Positions 1 to 8,757 are shown, counted from the first letter of the stretch. The stretch: 64,000 nt of DNA from Chitinophaga solisilvae (GCF_009928525.1 NZ_JAABOK010000015.1:62001-126000); one strand, 5' to 3'. The notes: generated by a model from the letters alone, not told the origin. Numbers and translations are program-made.

Positions 1-1
1 A

Positions 2-40
2 CACCTGAAGATGTCGCTGATCTTCGACCAGGCAGAATAA
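2..40 (+). CDS. 3' end of an unidentified CDS cut by the window edge
   Basis: In the second frame the first 39 bases read HLKMSLIFDQAE followed by TAA. An open frame entering from the left and ending cleanly about 65 bases before the next gene is what the tail of an upstream plus-strand gene would look like. Twelve residues are too few to name a family, and the other frames cannot be excluded. Confidence 0.3.
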   Translation, partial: HLKMSLIFDQAE

Positions 41-106
41 CATTGTCCCATTTTTACAATTTTATGCTTTCCGCACATCCTAACTTTGCTGCCGGACATA
101 AAACAT

Positions 107-481
107 ATGACAATGGAAAACATAATTACCTTCTTTGATATTCCTGCCGTAGATTTCAACCGGGCAGTCACTTTCTACAAATCCATCCTGGGCCTGGAAA
201 TCAATGAAACCGAAATGTATGGTACCAAAATGGGCTTCTTCCCCAGCGACGGCACCAATGTGTCCGGAGCAATTGTACAGGGCAACGATTACAAGCCTTC
301 CGCCGATGGCGTAGTAGCCTACCTGAACGGCGGCAATGACCTGCAGACCGTATTGGATAAAGTAGCAGCAGGCAACGGGACCGTGATTGTTCCGAAAACA
401 CACATCAGCCCGGAAGTAGGATACATCGGCATGTTTATTGACACGGAGGGAAACAAAATGGCCGTTCATTCCATCAACTGA
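107..481 (+). CDS. VOC family (glyoxalase/bleomycin-resistance fold) protein
   Basis: About 124 residues, the usual length of a single-domain vicinal-oxygen-chelate protein. The N-terminal half carries the typical FFDIPAVDFNRAVTFYKSIL opening (one beta-alpha unit pairing with a later strand), and the C-terminal half ends with GMFIDTEGNKMAVHS, the usual last strand where a metal-binding Glu sits in active members. The frame is open further upstream to a TTG at 86, but ATG at 107 (or the second ATG at 113) places the protein start right before the first strand and is preferred. Such proteins bind metals and small substrates in the cytoplasm; the substrate here cannot be told. The next gene starts six bases after the stop, so the two are probably co-transcribed. 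Confidence 0.8.
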   Translation: MTMENIITFFDIPAVDFNRAVTFYKSILGLEINETEMYGTKMGFFPSDGTNVSGAIVQGNDYKPSADGVVAYLNGGNDLQTVLDKVAAGNGTVIVPKTHISPEVGYIGMFIDTEGNKMAVHSIN

Positions 482-486
482 TACCC

Positions 487-1128
487 ATGAAAATATCCGT
501 GCTGCATTTCCTGAAAGACCTGGAAAACAATAACAACCGGGAATGGTTCAATGACCACAAAAGCCGCTTCACCGATGCCCGTGAGGAGTTAATTCTGTTT
601 GTGGAAGAACTGATAAAAGAGATTAGTGTCTTTGATGAAGAGATCGGCAAAGTAGACCCGGCGAAGTCCATCTTCCGGATATATCGCGACACCAGGTTTT
701 CACAGAACAAAGATCCTTACAAAACCAATTTCGGTGCAAATATCGGCGTTAAAAATGCCGGGTACTACCTGCATATACAACCCGGACAATCCTTCCTGGC
801 AGGTGGCATCTACATGCTGGAAAATGATAAACTGAAAGAACTCCGGAATGAGATTTCCTATAATGCGGACACCTTTCAGCAGATCATGAACGAAACATCC
901 TTCCGCGGGTATTTCGGAGGGTTAAGTGAAGAAGAAAAACTGAAACGTGTTCCATTGGGTTTTGATAAGGAAGATCCGATGGCGGAATACCTGAAACTGA
1001 AACATTTTGTGGCTGTCCGCCCGGTTACGGATAAAGAACTGCTGGAAAAAGATGCTCCCGGAAAATTTGCAGCCATGTATAAATCACTGAAGCCGCTCAA
1101 GGATTTTCTGAACACGCCTTTCCGCTAA
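487..1128 (+). CDS. DUF2461 family protein
   Basis: 213 residues. It shows the recognisable DUF2461/TIGR02453 pattern: LHFLKDLENNNNREWFNDHK at the start, a central FRIYRDTRFSQNKDPYKTN block, and an HIQPG..FLAGGIYMLE segment. The family is common in Bacteroidota and other bacteria, is cytoplasmic, and has no established biochemical activity that I can name. It follows the VOC gene after six bases and is followed by an intrinsic terminator at 1161, so these two genes form a short transcription unit. Length and both ends agree with the family. Confidence 0.8.
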   Translation: MKISVLHFLKDLENNNNREWFNDHKSRFTDAREELILFVEELIKEISVFDEEIGKVDPAKSIFRIYRDTRFSQNKDPYKTNFGANIGVKNAGYYLHIQPGQSFLAGGIYMLENDKLKELRNEISYNADTFQQIMNETSFRGYFGGLSEEEKLKRVPLGFDKEDPMAEYLKLKHFVAVRPVTDKELLEKDAPGKFAAMYKSLKPLKDFLNTPFR

Positions 1129-1160
1129 AGTACATGAACACCTGACGAAAGATAGCCTGA

Positions 1161-1198
1161 AGCCCCTGCTGTATTCACCATACAGCAGGGGCTTTTTC
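1161..1198 (+). terminator. Rho-independent terminator after the VOC-DUF2461 unit
   Basis: A 14-bp perfect stem (1161-1174 with 1180-1193, AGCCCCTGCTGTAT and its complement) closes a 5-base loop and is followed by TTTTT. It lies 32 bases past the DUF2461 stop. Confidence 0.85.
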
Positions 1199-1436
1199 CA
1201 TTTCCGTTTTTTACATATATTTAGATAACAAAGCCCTGCCAGGCGGTTATAAGTAAGCCCCCGCCAGCCAGGGAAAGAAATTACCTTTAGTCAATACGGC
1301 GACGCCATCCGCAACAGCCTGTCAAGTGTAGTGAATCAGCCGTTCATCTATCTTTCTTGTTACCGGCCGTTGTCAGCCGGATAACAAACGAACTTACCAG
1401 GACCGTAACAACAGCTAAATAAAAAATATACCGGTT
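1199..1436. other. Intergenic region upstream of the alcohol dehydrogenase
   Basis: Together with the terminator this makes about 308 bases without a gene. A TATCTTTC box near 1349 resembles the Bacteroidota -7 element TAnnTTTG with its last base changed, so the dehydrogenase promoter could lie here, but I see no matching -33 TTTG. Nothing else is recognisable. Confidence 0.3.
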
Positions 1437-2453
1437 ATGAAAATAAAAGCATTTGCCATCATGGAGAAGAACGGGAAAGCGGTGCCGTTTGAGTATGAAA
1501 GAAATGTGGGAGCCAACGAGGTAAGGGTGAAAATTATTTACTGCGCTATGGCAAGGGGGGATGTCCAGTTTATCAGTGACCACTGGGGCGACACCAGATT
1601 TCCCTTTGTTCCGGGTCACGAAATTGTGGGAATTGTGGAGGAAACCGGCGCCCATGTAACGGCATTAAAGGTGGGCGACCAGGTGGGGGTTGGCTATCAG
1701 CTGGAAGCGTGCTTTGAATGCGATTACTGTAAAGCTGGCCTTGAGCAGTTTTGTCCGCAGCAAAAAGTAATCGCCGTACACAGTTACGGTGGCCTTGCCG
1801 GGCATATTGTGGTAGATTACCGGTTTGCCTTCCTGCTTCCGCCGGGGCTTCATCCCGTAAATGCAGTCCCGCTGCTGTCTGCCGGCCTTACGGTATATAC
1901 CGGCATTATGCGGGCCCAGCTACCACCCCATGCAGTTGTCGGGGTACTGGGAGTAGGCGGCCTTGGCCAGCTGGCCATACAGTTCTTACATAAAATGGGG
2001 CATGAGGTATATGCCTTTTCCCATTCTCCTGAAAAGCAGGCGCTGATCCGGCAGCTGGGAGCTGAATACATAGCTGGTTCCGGCGCGGATGACAAGGCTG
2101 CCGTGAATAAGCCATTCGATTTTATTATCTCTACGCTAAGTGTACCATATGATCCGGATGTGTACCTGAAAATGCTCAGGCCCCAGGGAAAGTTGTGCCT
2201 GGTAGCTTCGCCGCAGCAAAAGCAACCGCTTTCGCTGGGCTTACTGTATGACTATGCACAACGGACCATTTATGGAAATTATGTAGGCAGCCGCAGGGAC
2301 ATGACAGCGATGCTTGATTTTGCGGCAACGCATCAGATTGAAAGTATGGTAGAGGTAATGCCCTATTCCCATGCAGATCAGGTGAATGAAGCCATTGATA
2401 AAGTAAGCAACGGGAAAGTCAATGTTCGTTTAATACTGGAAAACAAAGCATAA
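1437..2453 (+). CDS. Zinc-dependent alcohol dehydrogenase (MDR superfamily)
   Basis: 338 residues, cytoplasmic, expected to oxidise or reduce alcohols/aldehydes with NAD(P). Visible hallmarks are GHEIVGIVEETG (catalytic-zinc region around residue 60), the structural-zinc cysteine cluster CFECDYCKAGLEQFC near residues 93-107, and the nucleotide-binding GVLGVGGLGQLAIQF near residue 170. The spacing is that of the cinnamyl-alcohol/YahK-like branch. It is separated by one base from the downstream methyltransferase (TAA at 2451, ATG at 2455), so the two are translationally close and probably function together; the shared substrate is unknown. Confidence 0.85.
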   Translation: MKIKAFAIMEKNGKAVPFEYERNVGANEVRVKIIYCAMARGDVQFISDHWGDTRFPFVPGHEIVGIVEETGAHVTALKVGDQVGVGYQLEACFECDYCKAGLEQFCPQQKVIAVHSYGGLAGHIVVDYRFAFLLPPGLHPVNAVPLLSAGLTVYTGIMRAQLPPHAVVGVLGVGGLGQLAIQFLHKMGHEVYAFSHSPEKQALIRQLGAEYIAGSGADDKAAVNKPFDFIISTLSVPYDPDVYLKMLRPQGKLCLVASPQQKQPLSLGLLYDYAQRTIYGNYVGSRRDMTAMLDFAATHQIESMVEVMPYSHADQVNEAIDKVSNGKVNVRLILENKA

Positions 2454-2454
2454 C

Positions 2455-3093
2455 ATGAATTCACAGGAAAAAATCTTAGCCTGTTACAACCAGGTGGCGG
2501 GCGACTATGCCGCTGACCGGTGGGACGAGTTATCAGGGAAACATTTTGACCGGATGCTGCTGAAGGAATTTGCAGCCGTCAATAAGGACAGGGGGCTGTG
2601 CGCCGACTTCGGCTGCGGGCCGGGGCAGACAACCAGGTTCCTGTATGACCATGGTCTTACAGACATCGTCGGGATTGACCTGTCTCCGGAAATGGTCAGC
2701 GCTGCCCGCGGGCTTTCGCCCGGAATAAAATTTGAGACCGGGAACCTGCTGGCAATCGCTTACCCGTCAGCAGCGCTCGGCAGCGCAGTTGCCTTTTATG
2801 CAATTGTGCATTTCAGCCCTGAACAGGTCAGGCAATGTTTTGCAGAAATAAACCGGGTACTGAAAACAGGAGCGCATTTTTTATTTTCCTTTCATGCAGG
2901 AGACGAGGTGGTACATTTTGACAAAGCGCATGACAAAGATGTGGATGTAGACCTGTTCTTCTTCCAGACAGATGATATAGCCGCTTTACTTGATGAAACA
3001 GGATTCTTTATCATCGATGCCATAGAAAGACGCCCGTATGAAAACGTGGAATACCCGAGCAGGCGGGGTTACATCTGGGCCGGAAAAAAATAA
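2455..3093 (+). CDS. Class I SAM-dependent methyltransferase
   Basis: 212 residues with a single Rossmann-type methyltransferase fold. Motif I is ADFGCGPGQTTRFL (about residue 50), followed by the acidic ribose-binding strand GIDLSPEMV and the motif II-III region YAIVHFSPEQVRQCFAEINR, typical of the Methyltransf_11/25 families acting on small molecules. It is in an apparent two-gene operon with the zinc dehydrogenase just upstream. The substrate cannot be inferred. The 3' end faces the minus-strand gene at 3123 with no clear terminator between them. Confidence 0.8.
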   Translation: MNSQEKILACYNQVAGDYAADRWDELSGKHFDRMLLKEFAAVNKDRGLCADFGCGPGQTTRFLYDHGLTDIVGIDLSPEMVSAARGLSPGIKFETGNLLAIAYPSAALGSAVAFYAIVHFSPEQVRQCFAEINRVLKTGAHFLFSFHAGDEVVHFDKAHDKDVDVDLFFFQTDDIAALLDETGFFIIDAIERRPYENVEYPSRRGYIWAGKK

Positions 3094-3122
3094 AAAAGTC
3101 TAAAGTACTTGTGGTACGGTCT

Positions 3123-3563
3123 TTACATAATTAAGGAGCTCCATTTTCCATTGTAAAACCATTTATACTTTACATTGTCAATTCTCCATTCGTCCGCCTT
3201 CCGGTGCAGGACAAAAAGGTATTCGGCACTGCATCGGTTGTTTGTCTGAAAATAAACTTCTGCCTTACTTTTCGACTTTATCTCCGCCTTTCCGGTTGTT
3301 TCCTGTGTTATCCCGTCATATTTTGGCGGCCATCCGAAAGAAGTTGCCTGCCCTCCGTACACTCTTCTTTTGTCGGTGGTAAATTGCTGAAAAACCGGAT
3401 CATATGCTTCACGGTATACCGCGAAATGATCAATTTTTCCTTCCTTGTCATTTTGCTGCAAAGTAAAGATGCGGCCTTCTATCTCGTTCATCTGAACGGC
3501 AAATGATCTGGCAATCTGTACCAGCTGATGTTCCAGGGCAGTATTAATTTCCGGCTGAGTCAT
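3123..3563 (-). CDS. NTF2-like protein, possibly of the NTF2-fold immunity type
   Basis: 146 residues, no signal peptide. The pattern is a long N-terminal helix pair (MTQPEINTALEHQLVQIARS), a middle segment with YGGQATSFGWPPKY, then alternating strands KAEVYFQTNN, AEYLFVLHRK and WRIDNVKYKW. That strand-rich second half with a final W-x-I-D-x-V is what NTF2-like folds show, and the YG...S..PPKY segment reminds me of RhsI-type NTF2-fold immunity proteins. No toxin gene is adjacent, so an immunity role is only a guess; a stand-alone ligand-binding protein is equally possible. Confidence 0.45.
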   Translation of the reverse strand: MTQPEINTALEHQLVQIARSFAVQMNEIEGRIFTLQQNDKEGKIDHFAVYREAYDPVFQQFTTDKRRVYGGQATSFGWPPKYDGITQETTGKAEIKSKSKAEVYFQTNNRCSAEYLFVLHRKADEWRIDNVKYKWFYNGKWSSLIM

Positions 3564-3688
3564 TTCACTATATTATTTTCTGATGCAGACAAAATTAGGT
3601 GTAAACCTGTGCCGCTCCAATTTTTCCTTCAGGAAATTAAAAAACAAACTACTATCTAAATACCCTTATATCAGCATTCAGCAAAACA

Positions 3689-3779
3689 TGTAGTCGTTTT
3701 GTAGTCGCGTGTTCGGATGTATGTAGTTAGTATGTAGTCGTCTGAAAACCAGATGAATCATGTCGGGTGATTACTTTTG
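3689..3779 (+). promoter_or_regulatory. Four helically phased TGTAGTCG repeats upstream of a -7 box
   Basis: TGTAGTCG occurs at 3689, 3700 and 3733, with TGTAGTTA at 3722. The start-to-start spacings are 11, 22 and 11 bases, so all four lie on the same face of the helix. They are followed at 3772-3779 by TACTTTTG, an exact match to the Bacteroidota -7 consensus TAnnTTTG, 59 bases before the ATG of the WKNG-repeat protein. No clear -33 TTTG is present, which would suit an activator-dependent promoter. The binding protein is unknown. Confidence 0.5.
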
Positions 3780-3837
3780 CTGCCGTACCCCCGGCGCTTG
3801 TTTTCAGATAACGGCAGCGCCACAAAAAAAATAAAGT

Positions 3838-4812
3838 ATGATCAGAAAGATGAAGCAATCAGCCGGCGTGTTGTTATTATTACTCGCAGCCTCTGCTATG
3901 CTCCGGGCACAGTCCTCCCCTTCGCTGCACCTGGTGTATGACGACTATTCCGGGAAAGGCACGGGCCTTACCTACCGTAAAAACGGACAGGTAATGCAGC
4001 TGACGGATGGTAAGACGCATGCGGGAGCAACGGCCATTGCCGTATCCGGCGATGATGATTATGTGGCCGGTTACCAATACAATGCGGCGGGAGAACCTGT
4101 TGCTACCTACTGGAAAAACGGGAAGGCGGTTGCACTCAGTGACGGGAAAACATATGCCAAGGCAACCGGCATCAGTGTATCCGGAGCGGATGTACATGTG
4201 ATTGGCAATAATGGAAAGGAAGCTGTATACTGGAAAAACGGGAAGGCAGCTTCCTTCGGGGAAGATACCAGGCTGTCGGCCATTGCCCTCAGCGGAAGCG
4301 ATGTTTACATTGCCGGTTACCAGGTAAATGATCAGGGAGACTATGTTGCCACCTGCTGGAAGAACGGAAAGGCTCAGGTGCTGACCGCCGGCGACAGGAG
4401 TTCTGAAGCGCATGCAGTTGCGTTGTCCGGCGATGATGTATATGTTGCAGGCTTCGCCCTCGATGCCGCAGGCAGAGAAGTTGCTATCTACTGGAAAAAC
4501 GGTGTGCCTGTCACCCTTCCGGGCGGCTGCCGGGCGGATGCCATTGCTGTTGCCGGGAATGAGGTGTATGTAACCGGTATTGACAGGAATGAAGCAGGCG
4601 CCAATATTGTAGTCTGCTGGAAGAACGGTACACCGGTGAGGCTCACCAGCGGGAACGAGGCCGCCGGCGCGGGTGTGAAGGCCATTGCCGTATCGGGCAG
4701 TGATGTTTATGTAGCCGGCTACCTGGATGGCATTGCTACCTACTGGAAAAACGGGACGGCGGTAAGTATTCCTGATGTTATCGGAGGCATAACGGGAATG
4801 GTTGTACGTTAA
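3838..4812 (+). CDS. Secreted WKNG-repeat protein, probable beta-propeller
   Basis: 324 residues beginning with a signal peptide (MIRKMKQSAGVLLLLLAASA, then LRAQ before the mature part). The rest is made of repeats of about 40-50 residues, each with an AIAVSGDDVYVAGY-like strand pair and a YWKNGKAV turn-strand; seven KNG turns can be counted, so a seven-bladed propeller is plausible. I recognise no catalytic motif. The protein is expected to be periplasmic or outside the cell. It is a single-gene unit with its own promoter region (3689-3779) and terminator (4890). The function is unknown; a binding or scaffold role is the only inference I would make. Confidence 0.65.
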   Translation: MIRKMKQSAGVLLLLLAASAMLRAQSSPSLHLVYDDYSGKGTGLTYRKNGQVMQLTDGKTHAGATAIAVSGDDDYVAGYQYNAAGEPVATYWKNGKAVALSDGKTYAKATGISVSGADVHVIGNNGKEAVYWKNGKAASFGEDTRLSAIALSGSDVYIAGYQVNDQGDYVATCWKNGKAQVLTAGDRSSEAHAVALSGDDVYVAGFALDAAGREVAIYWKNGVPVTLPGGCRADAIAVAGNEVYVTGIDRNEAGANIVVCWKNGTPVRLTSGNEAAGAGVKAIAVSGSDVYVAGYLDGIATYWKNGTAVSIPDVIGGITGMVVR

Positions 4813-4889
4813 TCTGTTGCTTATTTATCAGCAGCAAAAAAATTATTTAGGACCATACAATATTAAAATATACAACTACTGATTTGAAC

Positions 4890-4926
4890 CGTCCATTTCG
4901 CAGATGCGAAATGGACGTTTTTTTTT
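4890..4926 (+). terminator. Rho-independent terminator after the WKNG-repeat gene
   Basis: A stem of about 13 bp (4890-4902 with 4905-4917, CGTCCATTTCGCA and its complement) is followed by ten T residues. Confidence 0.85.
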
Positions 4927-5068
4927 CATACATATACTGCTATCGCGCTGCATGCATAACAGGCTTCAATTATGGCTGCCTGCACCTGCAATATTTATAA
5001 GTTAAAACAGCTAAATACCTGATTCCCGGTAGTTTGCGGGAACGTTAAAATAATTGTTATAAAAAAAA

Positions 5069-5104
5069 TTTGATTAGAATTAATTAAAAAAAATATTACT
5101 TTTG
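5069..5104 (+). promoter_or_regulatory. Candidate promoter of biosynthetic cluster 1
   Basis: TTTG at 5069-5072 and TACTTTTG at 5097-5104 match the Bacteroidota -33 (TTTG) and -7 (TAnnTTTG) elements with a 24-base spacer, slightly longer than usual. It lies in a very AT-rich stretch. If real, the transcript has a leader of about 450 bases before the methyltransferase gene at 5564. Confidence 0.45.
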
Positions 5105-5249
5105 GTAACGCATTTACAAAATGTATTTGCAAATAATCCAGAACCCATTATAAACAGAGAAAATAACCTATTTACATTTTACGAATACCTATTTATTAAA
5201 TACAAAATAAAAGACACAATCCCATTGATTGATCAGTATTCTATAATAT

Positions 5250-5318
5250 AAGGATTAAAAAATAATCCTTGTACTGTAAGCTGTACCAATAACCATGCAT
5301 TCGTGCAGCTTTTTTTTG
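5250..5318 (+). promoter_or_regulatory. Leader hairpins with a T-tract, possible attenuator
   Basis: Between the candidate promoter and the first cluster 1 gene there is a hairpin AAGGATTA/TAATCCTT (5250-5257 with 5263-5270), then a second stem AGCTGTAC pairing with GTGCAGCT (around 5279-5286 with 5303-5310, one G-T pair), followed by a run of T residues. GTAC at 5271-5274 can pair instead with GTAC at 5283-5286, which would break the second stem. This arrangement fits an attenuator, but could also be the terminator of an unseen short transcript. The rest of the 4927-5563 gap shows nothing else. Confidence 0.4.
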
Positions 5319-5563
5319 AATCATTGTTTTACCGGAAACGCGCCACCATGGCGCAAAGTATAATTTCGCCGTTATTTCTCGGTTGAGACGGCGTATTGCT
5401 TATTCCAGCATATAGTAGTCCCTTTCATTATTTCTGCAGGCGTGCAGCCGTGCTGCTAACGTCTATGCATACACGTAAGTATTCATTTCGTTCGGGAATG
5501 TTAATTTCTTGTGCTTATGTAACTTATGCTAAATAATATCGTTTAAATTAAACAGGAAATACT

Positions 5564-6547
5564 ATGCAAGGATCAAACAGAAGAACAATGTTTTTCGTGG
5601 CAGAAAAACAACACATGCCAGCAGAAAAATGGGAATTTGAAATTGTTCATGCCAGAGATGTCAATACCCCTGCGGAAGTAGCTACCGCACTGCAAGATTG
5701 TCAAAAGAATTACGGACAGCATTTTTTTATTCCGGTACTGACAGATCCCTTTGAGTACAAGGAAAAAGACCAGGTAATACCACTGCAGCCGGAGCAGTTG
5801 TTCTTTATGGATTACACCCGGCCGGAAGACATTGACCAGGCGCGTATTCTGGAGATTGGTCTCGGATCAGGCATATTAAGTATGTTCTGTTTACACAAGG
5901 GAGCCAGGCATTGTACCGGGCTTGACATTAACCCCAGAGCGAAAATATTCTGCGGCTATAACACCCTGCTCAACAACCTGGACCACTTACTGGAAATTAA
6001 AGACGGCAACGTAGCAGATGTATTTGCGCCGGTAGCCGGCAACAGATTCGATTTCATTTATTCCAACCCGCCGTTCGAGCCCACCCCGCCCGGCATGGAT
6101 TACTATTTCAATTCTGCCGCAGGCATCTACGGACTCACCTTTGTTGATGCATTGCTGAAGGATGTTGACCAGTATCTGTCGGACAATGGTGTTTTTCAAA
6201 TGGTCACCATGGCTCCCGGAAATGAACAGGATGCCTTCATGTTATATGAACTGATTGAGAAGCATCTGCCCGGATCTGCAGTAGAAGTGATTCTGGATCT
6301 GCAACCGATTACCTATGATGCTTTTGTTGACAGGTTCGTATCTATTTTCGGAGAAGATGCACAAAGCATACAGCTGATGAAAGAAGAAGCCGCGAGGAAC
6401 GGCGTCTCACATCTGCATATGCTGGTGCTGAAATACAGAAAAGGAGTAAAAGGAAATATACAGACAAGCAGAACTCATAAAACTTATGAAACATGGTCAT
6501 CACCGTTAGGTGTAACCAATACTTTATACAGTTCTCTTGCATTATAA
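5564..6547 (+). CDS. Methyltransferase of the MTS/NPPF type, cluster 1
   Basis: 327 residues. The catalytic domain has motif I ILEIGLGSGILSMF near residue 100, the acidic strand CTGLDINPRAK, and the motif IV tetrapeptide NPPF in YSNPPFEPTPPG near residue 170. NPPF/Y marks methyltransferases acting on planar nitrogen (amide or amine), as in the PrmC/HemK group. About 80 N-terminal residues precede the fold and may bind the substrate. It is the first gene of cluster 1 on the plus strand, preceded by the long leader with hairpins, and is followed 281 bases later by the carbamoyltransferase. N-methylation of the NRPS product or a building block is the natural inference, but not shown. A housekeeping target is possible. 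Confidence 0.7.
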   Translation: MQGSNRRTMFFVAEKQHMPAEKWEFEIVHARDVNTPAEVATALQDCQKNYGQHFFIPVLTDPFEYKEKDQVIPLQPEQLFFMDYTRPEDIDQARILEIGLGSGILSMFCLHKGARHCTGLDINPRAKIFCGYNTLLNNLDHLLEIKDGNVADVFAPVAGNRFDFIYSNPPFEPTPPGMDYYFNSAAGIYGLTFVDALLKDVDQYLSDNGVFQMVTMAPGNEQDAFMLYELIEKHLPGSAVEVILDLQPITYDAFVDRFVSIFGEDAQSIQLMKEEAARNGVSHLHMLVLKYRKGVKGNIQTSRTHKTYETWSSPLGVTNTLYSSLAL

Positions 6548-6828
6548 ACGGAACTATTCAATGTTATTTGCTTATGCCGCCATGCCATTAATAACCACCA
6601 ACGGATAAGACGCCCTCCGCCGTCATCATCATACACCAGCCCGCATTTATGAAGCACGTAAAAATGCTGTAACTGTTATCTGCACATTGCTCCTGCAGAT
6701 AGTAGCCTGCTATTGCCTGCTCTTTAACTGCCGGCGCCAGTGAACAACATCCTGCAAAACAGGTAAGGGAACCGTATGTCCGTTATTTTTTAATAAATCC
6801 ATATTAGTCATCAATAATCATTGCCAAC

Positions 6829-8580
6829 ATGTCATTTAAAATCCTGGGTATTAATGCCGCATACCATGAATCAGCGGCCTCTTTACTGGTAGACGGACAA
6901 CTCATTGCTTCCATAGAGGAAGAAAGACTGAACCGTGTTAAACATGCCAAGCCGGCACGGATAGACAATCCGGATGAATTACCTCTTGGCGCCATCATGG
7001 AGTGCCTGCGTATGGCAGATCTCTCCCTGGCCGACATCGATATTGTGGCTTATTCGTTTGATCCCAAACGCAGAACCGCGCACCATGCCAACATGGAAGA
7101 TCCCACTACGCCAGGCGACTGGGGTACGCCGGCAGGCGAATACCTTTTCTGCAGCCAGCTGCTGTCTGTCCCTGAAAAGTTCAGGAGGCTGGGCTTCAGA
7201 GGCCAGTTTCACTGGGTAGAACATGCCAGGGCGCATGCTGCCTCCGCTTTCTATCCCGCTCCTTTCGAAGAAGCCGCCATCCTCTCCGTTGACGGCATCG
7301 GCGAAATCGAATCTGTACTGATGGCCTACGGTAAAAAGGATATGATTACACCGGTGAAGCAAATCGTATATCCGAATTCGTTAGGTTTCCTCTGGGAAAA
7401 ATTTGCCAAATACCTGGGCCACTCAGAATACGACGCCTGCAAAATCATGAGCCTGGCCTCTTTCGGCAATCCTGCTACTTATGAAAAACAGTTTCAGTCT
7501 TTCATACAGACAGGCAAAGACGGCTTCGAAATAGATCCTTTACTGATATGCTTCCGCGTGGAAGATTATGCTCCGCTGGAAAACCTGTTCGGCGTACCCA
7601 GAAGGAAAGCCACCGAAGCGCTCCGGCAGGAACATATGGATATAGCTGCAGGCCTGCAACAGATTACCACCACCATCCTGCTGGCACTGACGCGTCATAT
7701 ACACGAGGTAACCGGTTCCTCCAATCTTTGCCTGGCAGGCGGTGTAGCGCTCAATTGTGTAGCCAACAAAATACTCTTTGAAGAAGGCCCTTTTGAACAC
7801 ATCTACATACAACCCGCTGCCAACGATGCCGGCACTTCCCTCGGCGCCGCCCTGTACACCTACTATAATATCTACGGCGGCGAACATTACCGGCCTTTTG
7901 AACTGAAACACACCTACCTCGGACCAGGCTATACGGATGAAGAAATCATATATACCCTGAAAGGACTAGATGTGAACTACGAACAGGTGAACGATATCGA
8001 AAAAACGGTAGCCGCACTTATCAGCGAAGGCAACGTAGTAGGCTGGTTCCAGGGCAGAATGGAGTTTGGACCGCGCGCACTCGGCAACCGCAGCTTACTC
8101 GCTGATCCCAGAAATCCGGAGATGATAAAAAGAATGAACCGCCTCGTGAAACACCGCGAAGATCACCGCCCGTTCTGCCCCAGTGTGCTGGAAGAAGATG
8201 CAACATCCTGGTTCGAAATCCGCAAAGACGCCATTGCGTCCAGGTTCATGCTCATGGCCTATCCTGTCAACCCCTCCCGGCAGGACCAGATCCCGGCCGT
8301 TGTGCATGTTGACGGTACCTGCCGCATTCAACAGGTGCAATCCGCCACCAATCCAAAATACCACCGCCTCATCAGCGAATTCAAAGCCATCACCGGCGTA
8401 CCCGTACTGCTCAACACGTCCTTCAACGACCGTGAACCTATTGTGTGCACACCAGAAGATGCAATCAGAACATTCCTGAAAACAAAAATCGATTACCTCG
8501 CCATCGGGAACTTCCTGTTGAGAAAAACCGATAACCTGACAGCAGGGAATAAGAAGGAAGCGGTTGCCGCCTACGCCTGA
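6829..8580 (+). CDS. O-carbamoyltransferase, NodU/CmcH family
   Basis: 583 residues, the full length of the family (NodU, CmcH, NovN, TobZ). These enzymes use carbamoyl phosphate and ATP through a carbamoyl-adenylate to carbamoylate a hydroxyl group. Visible marks are the N-terminal ILGINAAYHESAA ASKHA-type phosphate loop and IEEERLNRVKHAK; EHARAHAASAFYPAPFEEA, with the conserved metal-binding histidines; CLAGGVALNCVANKIL; and the YrdC-like C-terminal block with GWFQGRMEFGPRALGNRSL. All key motifs look intact. Its position between a methyltransferase, a P450 and an NRPS marks it as a tailoring enzyme; a hydroxyl on the peptide (for instance the predicted Ser or a P450-installed hydroxyl) is the likely acceptor. 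Confidence 0.9.
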   Translation: MSFKILGINAAYHESAASLLVDGQLIASIEEERLNRVKHAKPARIDNPDELPLGAIMECLRMADLSLADIDIVAYSFDPKRRTAHHANMEDPTTPGDWGTPAGEYLFCSQLLSVPEKFRRLGFRGQFHWVEHARAHAASAFYPAPFEEAAILSVDGIGEIESVLMAYGKKDMITPVKQIVYPNSLGFLWEKFAKYLGHSEYDACKIMSLASFGNPATYEKQFQSFIQTGKDGFEIDPLLICFRVEDYAPLENLFGVPRRKATEALRQEHMDIAAGLQQITTTILLALTRHIHEVTGSSNLCLAGGVALNCVANKILFEEGPFEHIYIQPAANDAGTSLGAALYTYYNIYGGEHYRPFELKHTYLGPGYTDEEIIYTLKGLDVNYEQVNDIEKTVAALISEGNVVGWFQGRMEFGPRALGNRSLLADPRNPEMIKRMNRLVKHREDHRPFCPSVLEEDATSWFEIRKDAIASRFMLMAYPVNPSRQDQIPAVVHVDGTCRIQQVQSATNPKYHRLISEFKAITGVPVLLNTSFNDREPIVCTPEDAIRTFLKTKIDYLAIGNFLLRKTDNLTAGNKKEAVAAYA

Positions 8581-8612
8581 GAGCAGGCATGGTAAATACC
8601 AGTAAACATGTT

Positions 8613-8735
8613 GAATTACGAATTACGAATTATGAATTGCGAATGTTGAGCGAAGACAGGAGCGAAAATGCGAACGCTTCATTCGCTGCTGTCTTCGCTC
8701 AACATTCGCAATTCATAATTCGTAATTCGTAATTC
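8613..8735. repeat. Long AATTACGAATT palindrome, copy 1
   Basis: Two perfect 47-base arms (8613-8659 and 8689-8735) are exact reverse complements. The outer part of each arm is built from GAATTACGAATT-like units, the inner part from AGCGAAGAC. The 29-base centre holds a further short hairpin (AGCGAA/TTCGCT). It fills the gap between the carbamoyltransferase and the P450 and could form a very stable RNA hairpin. Two related copies lie at 23337 and 31563. Confidence 0.85.
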
Positions 8736-8757
8736 TAAAAATTATTAATTATCATCC

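Noticed and set aside
8613..8735. CRISPR-like array made of AATTACGAATT units
   Set aside because: The units are contiguous and arranged as one inverted repeat, with no regularly sized unique spacers and no cas genes.
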